From Methylosarcina fibrata AML-C10 (GTDB taxonomy: Bacteria > Pseudomonadota > Gammaproteobacteria > Methylococcales > Methylomonadaceae), in assembly GCF_000372865.1 (NCBI RefSeq), contig NZ_KB889965.1:4051786-4115785 (forward strand): a stretch of 64,000 bases of DNA, given 5' to 3'. The position numbers and the translations under genes are program-made. Positions 37,681 to 46,755 of this stretch are shown here, in pieces. The notes below the pieces were generated by a model. It ran no database searches. It had not been told where the DNA came from and saw only the letters and a program-made list of their open reading frames with translations. Position 1 is the stretch's first letter; each line of letters starts with the position of its first letter.

Positions 37681-40436
37681 ACAGTCCCGGTTTTACGGAT
37701 CCCGTCGCTCGCGTACAGGCCGTCAGCCTGCGTTACGGCAGGCTCCCGGCCCTCGACGAGCTGAGCCTGGAGATTCCGGGCGGATGCATGGCGGGGCTCA
37801 TCGGCCCCGACGGCGTCGGCAAGTCCAGCCTGATGTCGCTGCTGACCGGAGCCCGAAAAATGCAGCAAGGCCGAATCGAAGTGTTGGGCGGCGACATCGC
37901 CGATGCGACGCACCGGCGGTCGATTTGTCCACGAATCGCCTATATGCCGCAAGGATTGGGCAAAAATCTTTACCTGACGCTCTCTGTATTCGAAAACATC
38001 GATTTTTTCGGCCGGCTGTTCGGTCAAGGGATGGCTGAACGCCGTCAGCGCATCGGCGAACTGCTCGACAGCACAGGATTGAGCTCCTTTCGGGACCGTC
38101 CGGCCGGCAAACTGTCGGGGGGAATGAAGCAAAAGCTCGGACTTTGCTGCGCCTTGATCCACGAGCCCGACCTCCTGGTGCTGGACGAACCGACCACCGG
38201 AGTCGATCCTTTGTCGCGCGTCCAGTTCTGGGAACTGATCGGGCGCCTGAGGGCACGTCATCCGGGCATGAGCGTACTCGTCTCGACCGCCTATATGGAC
38301 GAGGCCGAAAGATTCGACTGGCTGGCGGCGATGGATGCAGGCCGGGTTCTGGCAACCGGCACGGCCGCTCAATTGCGGTCGGAAGCCGGCGCCGACTCGC
38401 TGGAAGCGGCCTTTATCCGGTTGCTGCCGGAAGAAAAGCGCCAGGGCCACAAAGAAATAACGATTCCTCCAAGAACTATCCGGGAAGAGCGCGAAATTGC
38501 AATCGAGGCGCGCGGCCTGACCATGCGCTTCGGCGATTTCGTCGCGGTCGACCGGGTCAGCCTTCGCATCGAACGTGGCGAGATCTTCGGATTTCTCGGC
38601 TCCAACGGTTGCGGCAAATCGACCACGATGAAAATGCTTACCGGCTTGCTGCAACCTTCGGAGGGCGAAGCGCTGTTGTTCGGGCGCGTGGTCGACGCCG
38701 GCAATCTCGACACGCGCAAGCGCGTCGGCTATATGTCCCAGGCGTTCTCGCTGTATTCCGAGCTGACCGTACGGCAAAACCTGGAGCTGCACGCACGATT
38801 GTTCCATTTGCCCGAAGCCGGCATACCCGCCCGCGTCAGCGAGATAGCCGATCGCTTCCTGCTCGGATCGGTCATGGACGTCCTGCCCGATTCTTTGCCT
38901 CTGGGCATACGGCAGCGCCTGTCCCTGGCCGTGGCCGTGATTCACAAGCCCGACCTGCTGATTCTCGACGAGCCGACTTCCGGCGTCGATCCGGTCGCGC
39001 GGGACAGCTTTTGGGAACTGATGATCGATCTTTCGCGCCGGGATCGCGTCACCATTTTCATTTCGACCCATTTCATGAACGAAGCCGAGCGCTGCGACCG
39101 CATCTCGCTGATGCACGCCGGCAAGGTGCTGGTCAGCGACAGTCCGGCTGCCCTGGTCGAGCGCACCGGCCATGCCGGGCTCGAAGCGGCATTCATCGAT
39201 TACCTGAAAGAGGCAAGCGGACTTGGCGCTGAGCCGGCGTCGGCAAATCCCGTTCTGGACGCCAGCCGTCCTGGCCTGAGCGCTGCCTCGGCGAACGGCC
39301 GTATCGCCGATTTCAGCCTGCTGCGCCTGTTCAGCTACACTCTTCGCGAAACGGTGGAGCTGCGGCGCGATCCCGTTCGTTGGCTGATCGCCTTGTTCGG
39401 CACGTTATTGCTGATGGCCACGTTCGGTTACGGCATCAGCATGGACGTGGAGAATCTGCGTTTTGCGGTGCTCGACCGCGATCAGACGCAGCTTAGCCGA
39501 AACTATGCGCTGGATCTCGGCGGCTCCCGCTATTTCGTCGCACAGCCGCCCCTTGCCGACTACGACGAGCTCGACCGGCGCATGCGCAGCGGCGAGCTGA
39601 GCCTGGCGATCGAGATTCCGCCGCATTTTGCACGCGATCTGGAACGCGGCGACAACGTGAAAATAGGCGCCTGGATCGACGGGGCGATGCCGTCTCGCGC
39701 CGAGAACGTGCTGGGCTACGTGCAGGCCATGCATCAGGTCTGGTTGCTCGAACAGATGCGGCACCATGCGGCGGGACGAGGCCCGGCCGAGCTGATTTCG
39801 GTCGAGACGCGTTTTCGTTACAACCCCGACGTCAGGAGTTTGCCGGCCATTGTGCCGGCGGTGATCCCGATGCTGCTGATGCTGGTTCTGGCCATGCTCA
39901 GCGCGCTCAGCGTGGTGCGGGAAAAAGAGCTGGGCTCGATCCTGAATCTGTACGTCACGCCGGTGACCAGACTGGAGTTTTTGCTGGGCAAACAGTTGCC
40001 TTACATCGTCCTCGGGATGATCAACTTTTTTCTCGTGTGCGGATTGGCCGTGTTTGTCTTCGGCGTGCCTCTCAAAGGCGACTTCCTGCTGCTGAGCGTG
40101 GCCGCACTGCTCTACGTGACCACCGCCACCGGCCTGGGTCTTCTGATCTCGGCCTTTACCCGCAGCCAGATCGCCGCCATTTTCGCCACGTCGATTGCCA
40201 CCGTCATTCCGACCCGGCAATTTTCGGGCATGCTCGATCCCGTATCGTCGCTGGAAGGTGGGGCACGCTTTGTCGGCGAGATATTCCCGGCGACGCATTT
40301 CGTGACCATTTGCCGGGGCGTCTTTTCTAAAGGGCTGGGTTTCGCCGAACTGAGCCCCTTGTTGTTGCCGATCGCTCTCGCGATTCCGGTGATCCTGATC
40401 TTAAGCGTCGCGCTGCTGCAGAAACAGGAGCGTTAG
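37677..40436 (+). CDS. rbbA: ABC exporter with two ATPase domains fused to ABC-2 permease (RbbA-like)
   Basis: A 919-residue fusion. The first ATPase (about 1-265) has Walker [11 protein letters not shown], signature [11 protein letters not shown] and Walker [14 protein letters not shown]. The second (about 275-510) has [10 protein letters not shown] and [13 protein letters not shown], but a degenerate signature LPLGIRQRL. Residues about 545-919 form an ABC-2 permease with one N-terminal helix, a large periplasmic domain and five C-terminal helices. This is the RbbA architecture. In E. coli RbbA was linked to ribosomes, but gene context (HlyD adaptor, ABC-2 partner, outer-membrane factor) points to export. 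Two bases separate it from the next gene. Confidence 0.92.
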   Translation: MNSPGFTDPVARVQAVSLRYGRLPALDELSLEIPGGCMAGLIGPDGVGKSSLMSLLTGARKMQQGRIEVLGGDIADATHRRSICPRIAYMPQGLGKNLYLTLSVFENIDFFGRLFGQGMAERRQRIGELLDSTGLSSFRDRPAGKLSGGMKQKLGLCCALIHEPDLLVLDEPTTGVDPLSRVQFWELIGRLRARHPGMSVLVSTAYMDEAERFDWLAAMDAGRVLATGTAAQLRSEAGADSLEAAFIRLLPEEKRQGHKEITIPPRTIREEREIAIEARGLTMRFGDFVAVDRVSLRIERGEIFGFLGSNGCGKSTTMKMLTGLLQPSEGEALLFGRVVDAGNLDTRKRVGYMSQAFSLYSELTVRQNLELHARLFHLPEAGIPARVSEIADRFLLGSVMDVLPDSLPLGIRQRLSLAVAVIHKPDLLILDEPTSGVDPVARDSFWELMIDLSRRDRVTIFISTHFMNEAERCDRISLMHAGKVLVSDSPAALVERTGHAGLEAAFIDYLKEASGLGAEPASANPVLDASRPGLSAASANGRIADFSLLRLFSYTLRETVELRRDPVRWLIALFGTLLLMATFGYGISMDVENLRFAVLDRDQTQLSRNYALDLGGSRYFVAQPPLADYDELDRRMRSGELSLAIEIPPHFARDLERGDNVKIGAWIDGAMPSRAENVLGYVQAMHQVWLLEQMRHHAAGRGPAELISVETRFRYNPDVRSLPAIVPAVIPMLLMLVLAMLSALSVVREKELGSILNLYVTPVTRLEFLLGKQLPYIVLGMINFFLVCGLAVFVFGVPLKGDFLLLSVAALLYVTTATGLGLLISAFTRSQIAAIFATSIATVIPTRQFSGMLDPVSSLEGGARFVGEIFPATHFVTICRGVFSKGLGFAELSPLLLPIALAIPVILILSVALLQKQER

Positions 40437-40438
40437 CC

Positions 40439-41563
40439 GTGCGCATTCTACGCAACGTCTTTCATCTCGGGGGCAAGGAATTGCGCAGCCTCGGGCGCGA
40501 CAAACTGATGCTGATACTGATCGGGTTTTCTTTTACCGCGCAAGTCTACCTGACCGCGACCGGCCTGCCCGAATCGCTGCACAAAGCGCCGATCGCGATC
40601 GTCGACGAAGACCGTTCGCCTTTGTCGTCGCGCATCGTCCATGCCTTCTATCCGCCGCATTTTCTGACGCCGGAACTGATCGATCAATACGCCACCGATC
40701 CCGGCATGGACGTGGGCCTGTACACTTTCGTGCTCGACATTCCGCCCGATTTTCAGCGCGACGTGCTGGCCGGTCGCCGGCCGACCATCCAGCTCAACGT
40801 CGACGCCACCCGCATGTCGCAATCCTTCATCGGCAATAATTACATTCAGAACATCATCACCGGCGAGGTGAATGCCTTCGTACAAGGCCATCGCACCGTT
40901 CCTGTCCTGCCTGCCGATCTCGAGGTGCGGGCCCGGTTCAATTACAACCTGAGTTCGGTCTGGTTCGGCTCGGTGATGGAACTAATCAACAGCATCACCA
41001 TGCTGTCCATCATTCTCACCAGCGCGGCGCTGATTCGCGAGCGTGAACACGGCACCATCGAACATTTGCTGGCGATGCCGCTGACGCCGTTCGAGATCAT
41101 GACGGCGAAGGTATGGGCCATGGGCCTGGTGGTGGCCGTGGTGGCGACGGCCTCGCTTGTCTTCGTCGTCCAGGGGCTGCTCGGCGTGCCGATCGAAGGT
41201 TCGGTCGGCTTGTTCGTCCTGGGCATGGCTCTGCATCTTTTCGCCACGACCTCGATGGGCATTTTTCTCGGTACGGTCGCGCGCTCGATGCCGCAGATGG
41301 GCTTGTTGATGATCGTGGTGCTGTTGCCGCTGCAGATGTTGTCCGGCGGCTACACGCCGCGCGAAAGCATGCCCGAACCGGTGCAGAATCTCATGTTGGT
41401 TGCGCCGACCACGCATTTCGTTTCGTTGGCCCAGGCCATTCTGTACCGGGGAGCGGGTTTGAGCATCGTCTGGCCGCAGTTCCTCGCGTTGGTCGGCATC
41501 GGCGGCGTTTTCTTCGTCCTGGCGCTGATCCGTTTCCGCAGAACCATCGGTGCGATGGCCTGA
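40439..41563 (+). CDS. ABC-2 type permease (YhhJ-like)
   Basis: A 374-residue membrane subunit: one N-terminal helix, a periplasmic domain of about 150 residues (ASP/GLY-rich, HKAPIAIVDEDRSPLSSRIV), then five to six helices with the ABC-2 motif REREHGTIEHLLAMPLTPFEIM and the loop LSGGYTPRESMPEPVQNLML. It starts with GTG two bases after the RbbA-like gene and would pair with the permease half of that protein. With the adaptor and outer-membrane factor this completes an envelope-spanning exporter. Confidence 0.92.
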   Translation: MRILRNVFHLGGKELRSLGRDKLMLILIGFSFTAQVYLTATGLPESLHKAPIAIVDEDRSPLSSRIVHAFYPPHFLTPELIDQYATDPGMDVGLYTFVLDIPPDFQRDVLAGRRPTIQLNVDATRMSQSFIGNNYIQNIITGEVNAFVQGHRTVPVLPADLEVRARFNYNLSSVWFGSVMELINSITMLSIILTSAALIREREHGTIEHLLAMPLTPFEIMTAKVWAMGLVVAVVATASLVFVVQGLLGVPIEGSVGLFVLGMALHLFATTSMGIFLGTVARSMPQMGLLMIVVLLPLQMLSGGYTPRESMPEPVQNLMLVAPTTHFVSLAQAILYRGAGLSIVWPQFLALVGIGGVFFVLALIRFRRTIGAMA

Positions 41564-41603
41564 GCACTCGATCATTGCACCAATTGAAGGATAACGAGAG
41601 CAC

Positions 41604-42113
41604 ATGCAAATTCATCAGCTTTACCGCCGGCAGGAATTGAACATGGCTTTGGAAGAAGCCTGGGATTTTTTTTCCTCCCCATATCATCTCAACGACATCA
41701 CGCCGGCTTTTTTTCATGTCGAAATTACGTCCGGGGTTCCTCCGAAAATTTATGCCGGACTGATGATCAGCTACCGGATGAAAGCCGTGTTCGGGATTCC
41801 GATGGTCTGGCTGTCCGAAATCAGCCACTGCGACGAACCGAAACGCTTCGTCTATCAACAGCGCATCGGCCCGTTCAAATTCTGGAGCCACGAGGTCTGC
41901 CTGACCGAAACCGGATACGGCGTTCAACTGGAAGACGTCGTGTTCTATGCGATGCCGTTCGGCTGGCTCGGCGATCTTTTCAACCGCTGGCTGATCGCGG
42001 ACAGACTGGAGCGCATCTTTGATACTCGGCGCGATTGCCTGAAGCGTCAATGGCCCATGGCGGAGGGGCTCAGCGGGCTCGAGAACGCTAGGGAAAACGG
42101 CGAGCGGAATTGA
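41604..42113 (+). CDS. SRPBCC family protein
   Basis: A 169-residue protein with the helix-grip (START/Bet v1-like) fold pattern: YRRQELNMALEEAWDFFSSPYHLNDITP at the start, a beta-rich middle (PKRFVYQQRIGPFKFWSHEV), and a long C-terminal helix (IADRLERIFDTRRDCLKR). Such proteins bind hydrophobic ligands; many similar single-domain members are unassigned. It follows the ABC operon by 40 bp and may be co-transcribed. Confidence 0.85.
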   Translation: MQIHQLYRRQELNMALEEAWDFFSSPYHLNDITPAFFHVEITSGVPPKIYAGLMISYRMKAVFGIPMVWLSEISHCDEPKRFVYQQRIGPFKFWSHEVCLTETGYGVQLEDVVFYAMPFGWLGDLFNRWLIADRLERIFDTRRDCLKRQWPMAEGLSGLENARENGERN

Positions 42114-42440
42114 TATTGCCCGACAACAGAAAGCTTGCGCAAGCAAGGGCGTTTGCCTTCAAGCCGGGACGCTGGCTCGTCCGATCGTCAGGCGCATTTT
42201 TTGATCTGAAAGATTGATGAAAGGTTGGTTTGATACGATGAATTTTTGGCCCGCTCCCGCCGTCCGGAAGGCAAGATAGGCTTCATGCAGGCGCGGGCAT
42301 TCAATCTATTTCCTATGTTGATTCGAATTTTGTAAAAGAGATCGACGCACTGTCTGCAAAGACTCATTGAAACCGATCCATTCCTTGTAAAGCTTGTTCG
42401 ATCGGTCGACAAGAATGAAACCGAACCCATTGGAGAGCCG
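42114..42440. other. Intergenic leader of the cation ATPase
   Basis: 327 bp with no coding frame that looks real. A near-perfect palindrome CTTGTTCGATCGGTCGACAAG core (42393-42413) lies just upstream of the GGAG ribosome-binding site of the ATPase gene and could be an operator or translation-blocking hairpin. No confident promoter hexamers were seen. Confidence 0.45.
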
Positions 42441-45185
42441 ATGATCAAGAACAGCGCAATCGATAAGCCAAGCGTCCATTGGCATAGCCTTGATGCCGAC
42501 GAGGCGATCCTGCGGCTTCAATCGGACCGGCATCTGGGCCTGTCTTCCGAGGAGGCGCACGGCCGGGTCGGTCGTTTCGGCCTCAATCGGCTGCCGCCGC
42601 CACGGAAGCGCTCCCCCTGGACGCGCTTTCTGTTGCAGTTCCACAATGTTTTGATTTACGTGATGCTGATCGCCGCCGGAACGACCGCGATGCTGAGCGA
42701 TTGGGTGGATACCGCCGTGCTCGTGACGGCGGTCTTCGTCAATGCCGTCATCGGTTTTATCCAGGAGGGCAAGGCCGAGGAAGCGATGGATGCCATACGC
42801 GGCATGCTCTCGCTGCACACGACGGTAATCCGCGACGGCAAGCGCAGCGAAATCGAAGCCGAACGGCTCGTGCCGGGCGACGTCGTCGTGCTGGCGTCCG
42901 GAGATAAAGTGCCGGCCGATCTTCGGCTTGTTTCGGGCAAGGGTTTGCGGGCGAACGAGGCCCTTCTGACCGGGGAATCCGAAGCCGTGGAAAAAATGCC
43001 CAATGCCGTCCGGGACGATGCTCCGCTCGGCGAGCGCAGCGGCATGCTTTACTCCGGAACTCTGATCGCCTCGGGCCAAGGCACGGGCATTGTCGTTGAA
43101 ACCGGCGTGCACACGGAGCTGGGCCGCATCAGTTCAATGCTCGACCGGGTTCCCGGCGCCGCCACGCCTTTAATGCGCCAGATCGCCGGATTCGGCCACT
43201 GGCTGGCCTTGGCGATTGTGCTGATGTCGCTGGCGACTTTTGCTATCGGAGTGCTCTGGCATGGCCATCCGCCCACCGAAATGTTCATGATGGCCGTGGC
43301 GCTGGCGGCTTCGGCGATACCGGAAGGATTGCCGGCCATCATGACCATCACGCTGGCTCTCGGCATGCGGCGCATGGCCAGAAGGAAAGCCATCATCCGG
43401 CATCTGCCGGCGGTGGAAACGCTGGGAGCGGTCACGGTCATCTGTTCCGACAAGACCGGTACCCTGACCCGCAACGAAATGACGGTGCAGAAGATAGTCA
43501 CCGCCGATCATCTATTTGACGTCAGCGGCGTGGGCTACGCCCCGGACGGAGCCATTTCCCTGGAAGGAACGCTCGTAGCTCCGGAAGAGTATCCCGAGCT
43601 GGCGGAAATCGCACGCGCCGCCGTGCTCTGCAACGATGCGCAACACCATCGGCTGCCGGATGGCTTCTGGCAAGTAGCCGGGGATCCGACCGAGGGCGCC
43701 TTGCTCGCGTTTGCCGCTAAAGTAGGAACGGATCCCGTGTGGGAAAGAGAAACGGCGCCTCGCACCGACGCCATTCCGTTCGAGTCCGAGCACCGGCTCA
43801 TGGCGACGCTTCACCACGATCATCAAGGCAACGGATTCATTTATGTCAAAGGCGCGCCTGAGCGAATTCTGGACATGTGCGACCGTCAGGAAGGCCACCG
43901 TTCGATTCGAAGCGAGCTGGATGGAGAGTACTGGCGTCTTTGCGGCAAGGATCTGGCTTCGGGAGGACTCCGGATTCTGGCGATCGCCGCCAAACGGACC
44001 GAAATATCGAAAAGCGAGATAAATTTCACCGATCTGGAAGGAGGATTTGTCTTGCTTGCCCTGGTGGGCCTCATCGATCCGCCTCGGGAAGAAGCGATCG
44101 CCGCGGTGAGAACCTGCCACAGCGCGGGCATCCGGGTCAAAATGATTACCGGCGATCATGTCGATACCGCGCAGGCCATCGGTTCACGGCTCGGAATAGG
44201 CGTAGGTCGGCCGGCCTTGACCGGCGCCGAAATCGAAGCGGCCGACGACGAACAATTGCGCGGCATGGCGTTGGCCGTGGACGTCTTCGCACGCGCCAGT
44301 CCGGAACACAAACTGCGCCTGGTACAAGCGCTGCAGGCTTCGGATCAGATTGTCGCGATGACCGGGGACGGCGTCAACGATGCGCCGGCATTGAAGCGGG
44401 CCGACGTCGGCGTGGCGATGGGGCTGAAAGGAACCGAGGCGGCCAAGGAAGCGTCGGACATGGTGCTGGCCGACGACAATTTCGCCACGATCGGCAACGC
44501 GGTCTACGTGGGCAGGGGCATTTACGACAACATCAGGAAATTCATTCTGTTCATGTTGCCGACGAACGGCGGCGAGGCTTTGGTCGTGCTGGCCGCGATT
44601 CTGTTCGAGCTGGCTCTTCCGTTGACGCCCGCTCAGGTGCTCTGGATCAATATGGCCACTTCCAGCACCCTGGGGCTGGCCCTTGCGTTCGAACGCCCGG
44701 AACAGGACGTCATGCACAGAAAGCCGCGCGATCCTCGAAAGTCCCTGCTTTCCTGGTTTTTTGCCTGGCGGGTGCTGATGGTTTCGGTATTGTTCATGAC
44801 CGGCGCGCTGGGTCTGTTCCTTTGGGAACTGGAACGAGGGGCGAGCCTTGCCACCGCACGCACCATGGCCGTAAGCGCCGTGGTCGGCGCCGAAATGTTT
44901 TATCTGATCAATAGCCGTTATATCTACAAGTCCGTTCTATCGTTTGAAGGATTGTTCGGCAGTCCTTACGTCCTGGCGGCCATTGCGGTCTGCGCCGGCT
45001 TGCAGATTTTATATACCCATGCAGAACCCATGCAGGCCCTGTTCGGTTCGACCGATCTTTCCCCGGATGAATGGCTGAAGGTCACGCTTGCCGGATTATT
45101 CGTATTTACTGTTGCGGAGCTGGAGAAAGCGGTGATTCGTCTTCTCGGATATTTTAAGCGGGTCCGTCACCGCACCGTCCGATAG
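42441..45185 (+). CDS. P2-type cation-transporting ATPase
   Basis: A 914-residue ion pump. The actuator loop has LTGESEAVEK, the P-domain aspartate is Asp337 in CSDKTGTLT, and hinge motifs MTGDGVNDAPAL and KGAPERILDMC are intact. The M4 ion-site sequence is AIPEGLPAIMT, as in P2A (SERCA/PMR1-like) pumps, which usually move Ca2+ or Mn2+; Na+, K+ or H+ pumps are less likely. The N-terminal segment HWHSLDADEAILRLQSDRHL is the cation-ATPase N domain common in bacteria. A strong GGAG ribosome-binding site supports the start. It is convergent with ald. Confidence 0.93.
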   Translation: MIKNSAIDKPSVHWHSLDADEAILRLQSDRHLGLSSEEAHGRVGRFGLNRLPPPRKRSPWTRFLLQFHNVLIYVMLIAAGTTAMLSDWVDTAVLVTAVFVNAVIGFIQEGKAEEAMDAIRGMLSLHTTVIRDGKRSEIEAERLVPGDVVVLASGDKVPADLRLVSGKGLRANEALLTGESEAVEKMPNAVRDDAPLGERSGMLYSGTLIASGQGTGIVVETGVHTELGRISSMLDRVPGAATPLMRQIAGFGHWLALAIVLMSLATFAIGVLWHGHPPTEMFMMAVALAASAIPEGLPAIMTITLALGMRRMARRKAIIRHLPAVETLGAVTVICSDKTGTLTRNEMTVQKIVTADHLFDVSGVGYAPDGAISLEGTLVAPEEYPELAEIARAAVLCNDAQHHRLPDGFWQVAGDPTEGALLAFAAKVGTDPVWERETAPRTDAIPFESEHRLMATLHHDHQGNGFIYVKGAPERILDMCDRQEGHRSIRSELDGEYWRLCGKDLASGGLRILAIAAKRTEISKSEINFTDLEGGFVLLALVGLIDPPREEAIAAVRTCHSAGIRVKMITGDHVDTAQAIGSRLGIGVGRPALTGAEIEAADDEQLRGMALAVDVFARASPEHKLRLVQALQASDQIVAMTGDGVNDAPALKRADVGVAMGLKGTEAAKEASDMVLADDNFATIGNAVYVGRGIYDNIRKFILFMLPTNGGEALVVLAAILFELALPLTPAQVLWINMATSSTLGLALAFERPEQDVMHRKPRDPRKSLLSWFFAWRVLMVSVLFMTGALGLFLWELERGASLATARTMAVSAVVGAEMFYLINSRYIYKSVLSFEGLFGSPYVLAAIAVCAGLQILYTHAEPMQALFGSTDLSPDEWLKVTLAGLFVFTVAELEKAVIRLLGYFKRVRHRTVR

Positions 45186-45233
45186 CTGCGTATCGTCTTT
45201 TCCGGTGAGAAAATGCGTTTCTTTCAGCGCAAG

Positions 45234-46346
45234 TTAACTTGCCAGCGCTTGCAGAGTTTCAGTGTATGGCAAATCCAGGGACTTAGCGAGCGCCGGATGG
45301 GTGACCCGGCCCTTGTGGATGTTGAGGCCGAGCCGCAGCGCGGGATCGTTGCGGAGAGCGTCGAGGCCGCCGTTGGCCAGTTTGACGACGTAGGCGATGG
45401 TCTGGTTGCTCAAGGCGTAAGTGCTGGTGCGGGGCACGGCGCCGGGCATGTTGGCGACGCAGTAGTGCACGACGCCGTCGATTTCATAGGTCGGGTCGCT
45501 GTGCGTGGTCGGCCGGGTGGTTTCCACGCAGCCGCCCTGATCGACCGCGACGTCGACGATCACCGAGCCTTTGCGCATGCCGAGCAGCATCGAGGCCTCG
45601 ATCAGCCAGGGCGCCCGGCCGCCCGGAATCAGCACGGCGCCGATGACCATGTCCGCGCTGTAGACGACTTCCTCGATCGTATAGTGATCGCTGAGACGGG
45701 TCTGCAATTGGCCGCGGTACAGATCGTCCAGGGATTTCAGGCGATCGTGACTGACGTCCAGTACGGTGACCTGCGCGCCGTAACCGACCGCGACTCTGGC
45801 CGCGTTGCTGCCGACGATGCCGGCGCCGAGAATGACCACGTGGGCCGGCGCCACGCCCGGAACGCCGGACATTAACACGCCGCGTCCGCCGTGGGTTTTT
45901 TGCAAATAGGTGGCGCCCACCTGAGGCGCCATTCGTCCCGCCACTTCACTCATCGGCGTCAGCAGCGGCAAATGGCCGTTTTCGGTTTGCACGGTTTCGT
46001 AAGCGATGCCGGTGGTTCCGCTCTTGAGCAGGGCGTCGGTCAGCGTTCTGTTCGACGCCAGATGCAGATAGGTAAACAGCAGCAAATCCGGCCTTAGAAA
46101 CCGGTATTCCGGTTCGATCGGTTCCTTGACCTTGACGACGAGTTCCGCCGACCAGGCCGCTTCGCCGCCCGAGACGATTTCAGCGCCGGCCGATCGATAT
46201 TCGAGGTCGGTAAACGAACTTCCGGTACCGGCGCCGCTCTCGACGAGAACCCGGTGGCCTTGCTGAATCACTGCTCTGACGGCTGCGGGCGTCATCCCGA
46301 CGCGGTATTCGTTGTCCTTGATTTCTTTGGGTAATCCGATGAGCAT
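45234..46346 (-). CDS. ald: Alanine dehydrogenase
   Basis: A 370-residue NAD-dependent enzyme that interconverts alanine with pyruvate plus ammonia. It begins MLIGLPKEIKDNEYRVGMTP, has the pyruvate-binding lysine in VVKVKEPIEPEY, the catalytic His in TYLHLAS, and the Rossmann motif VVILGAGIVGSNAARVAVG. The frame is open for 33 more codons upstream, but the ATG at 46346 matches the family start exactly. It stands alone and could assimilate ammonia or supply NADH. Confidence 0.95.
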   Translation of the reverse strand: MLIGLPKEIKDNEYRVGMTPAAVRAVIQQGHRVLVESGAGTGSSFTDLEYRSAGAEIVSGGEAAWSAELVVKVKEPIEPEYRFLRPDLLLFTYLHLASNRTLTDALLKSGTTGIAYETVQTENGHLPLLTPMSEVAGRMAPQVGATYLQKTHGGRGVLMSGVPGVAPAHVVILGAGIVGSNAARVAVGYGAQVTVLDVSHDRLKSLDDLYRGQLQTRLSDHYTIEEVVYSADMVIGAVLIPGGRAPWLIEASMLLGMRKGSVIVDVAVDQGGCVETTRPTTHSDPTYEIDGVVHYCVANMPGAVPRTSTYALSNQTIAYVVKLANGGLDALRNDPALRLGLNIHKGRVTHPALAKSLDLPYTETLQALAS

Positions 46347-46755
46347 GGGCGGTAAAATAAATGAGTTGGAAACGAAGCCGCTGAAACCACGGTCTATAAA
46401 CCGAATGGGTTTAGAGCATTTCCATATTGCGGTAGAGGCGGCCATCGCCCAAACAATCTGAAAATGCTCTAACGGTACTGCACAGGCATTAGACGGGAAT
46501 ACGGCAAGAAAGTTTGTGTTTCCAGTATACCATGGTTATTTGCAGCCCAAAGACCGCGCTCTGTTACGTTCGACGAAACGGTGTCGATTGTAAAAACAGG
46601 TCGGGCTCCTGCCTTTCTCGGGCAGTTCAAAAAAGCACGTTTGAATTAAGGAAATAAGGCTTGAGTATAATAAAACTCTAATATAAACTCATGGACACGG
46701 TTTTCCGGTTTTGAAAGACTGCCTTCACTAACGACCCACACTCGAAGGAGATTTT
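46347..46755 (+). promoter_or_regulatory. Divergent region between ald and copper oxidase, with possible promoter
   Basis: 409 bp. An inverted pair of the dispersed AGAGCATTT motif lies at 46411-46424 and 46459-46472. For the plus-strand oxidase a possible sigma-70 promoter is TTGAAT (46641-46646) and TATAAT (46666-46671), 19 bp apart, longer than ideal. CTTC...GAAG symmetry before the GAAGGAG ribosome-binding site is weak. Nothing else was seen. Confidence 0.4.
46411..46472. repeat. Inverted pair of dispersed AGAGCATTTTCA motif
   Basis: TTAGAGCATTTCCA (46411-46424) and TGAAAATGCTCTAA (46459-46472) face each other 34 bp apart. Single related copies lie at 48751-48764 (TAAGAGCATTTTCA), 58619-58632 (TGAAAATGCTCTAA) and a weaker one near 9244. 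All are intergenic. Similarity extends beyond the core in some pairs, for example AGAGCATTTTCAGTTTGTCT against AGAGCATTTTCAGATTGTTT. Confidence 0.65.
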
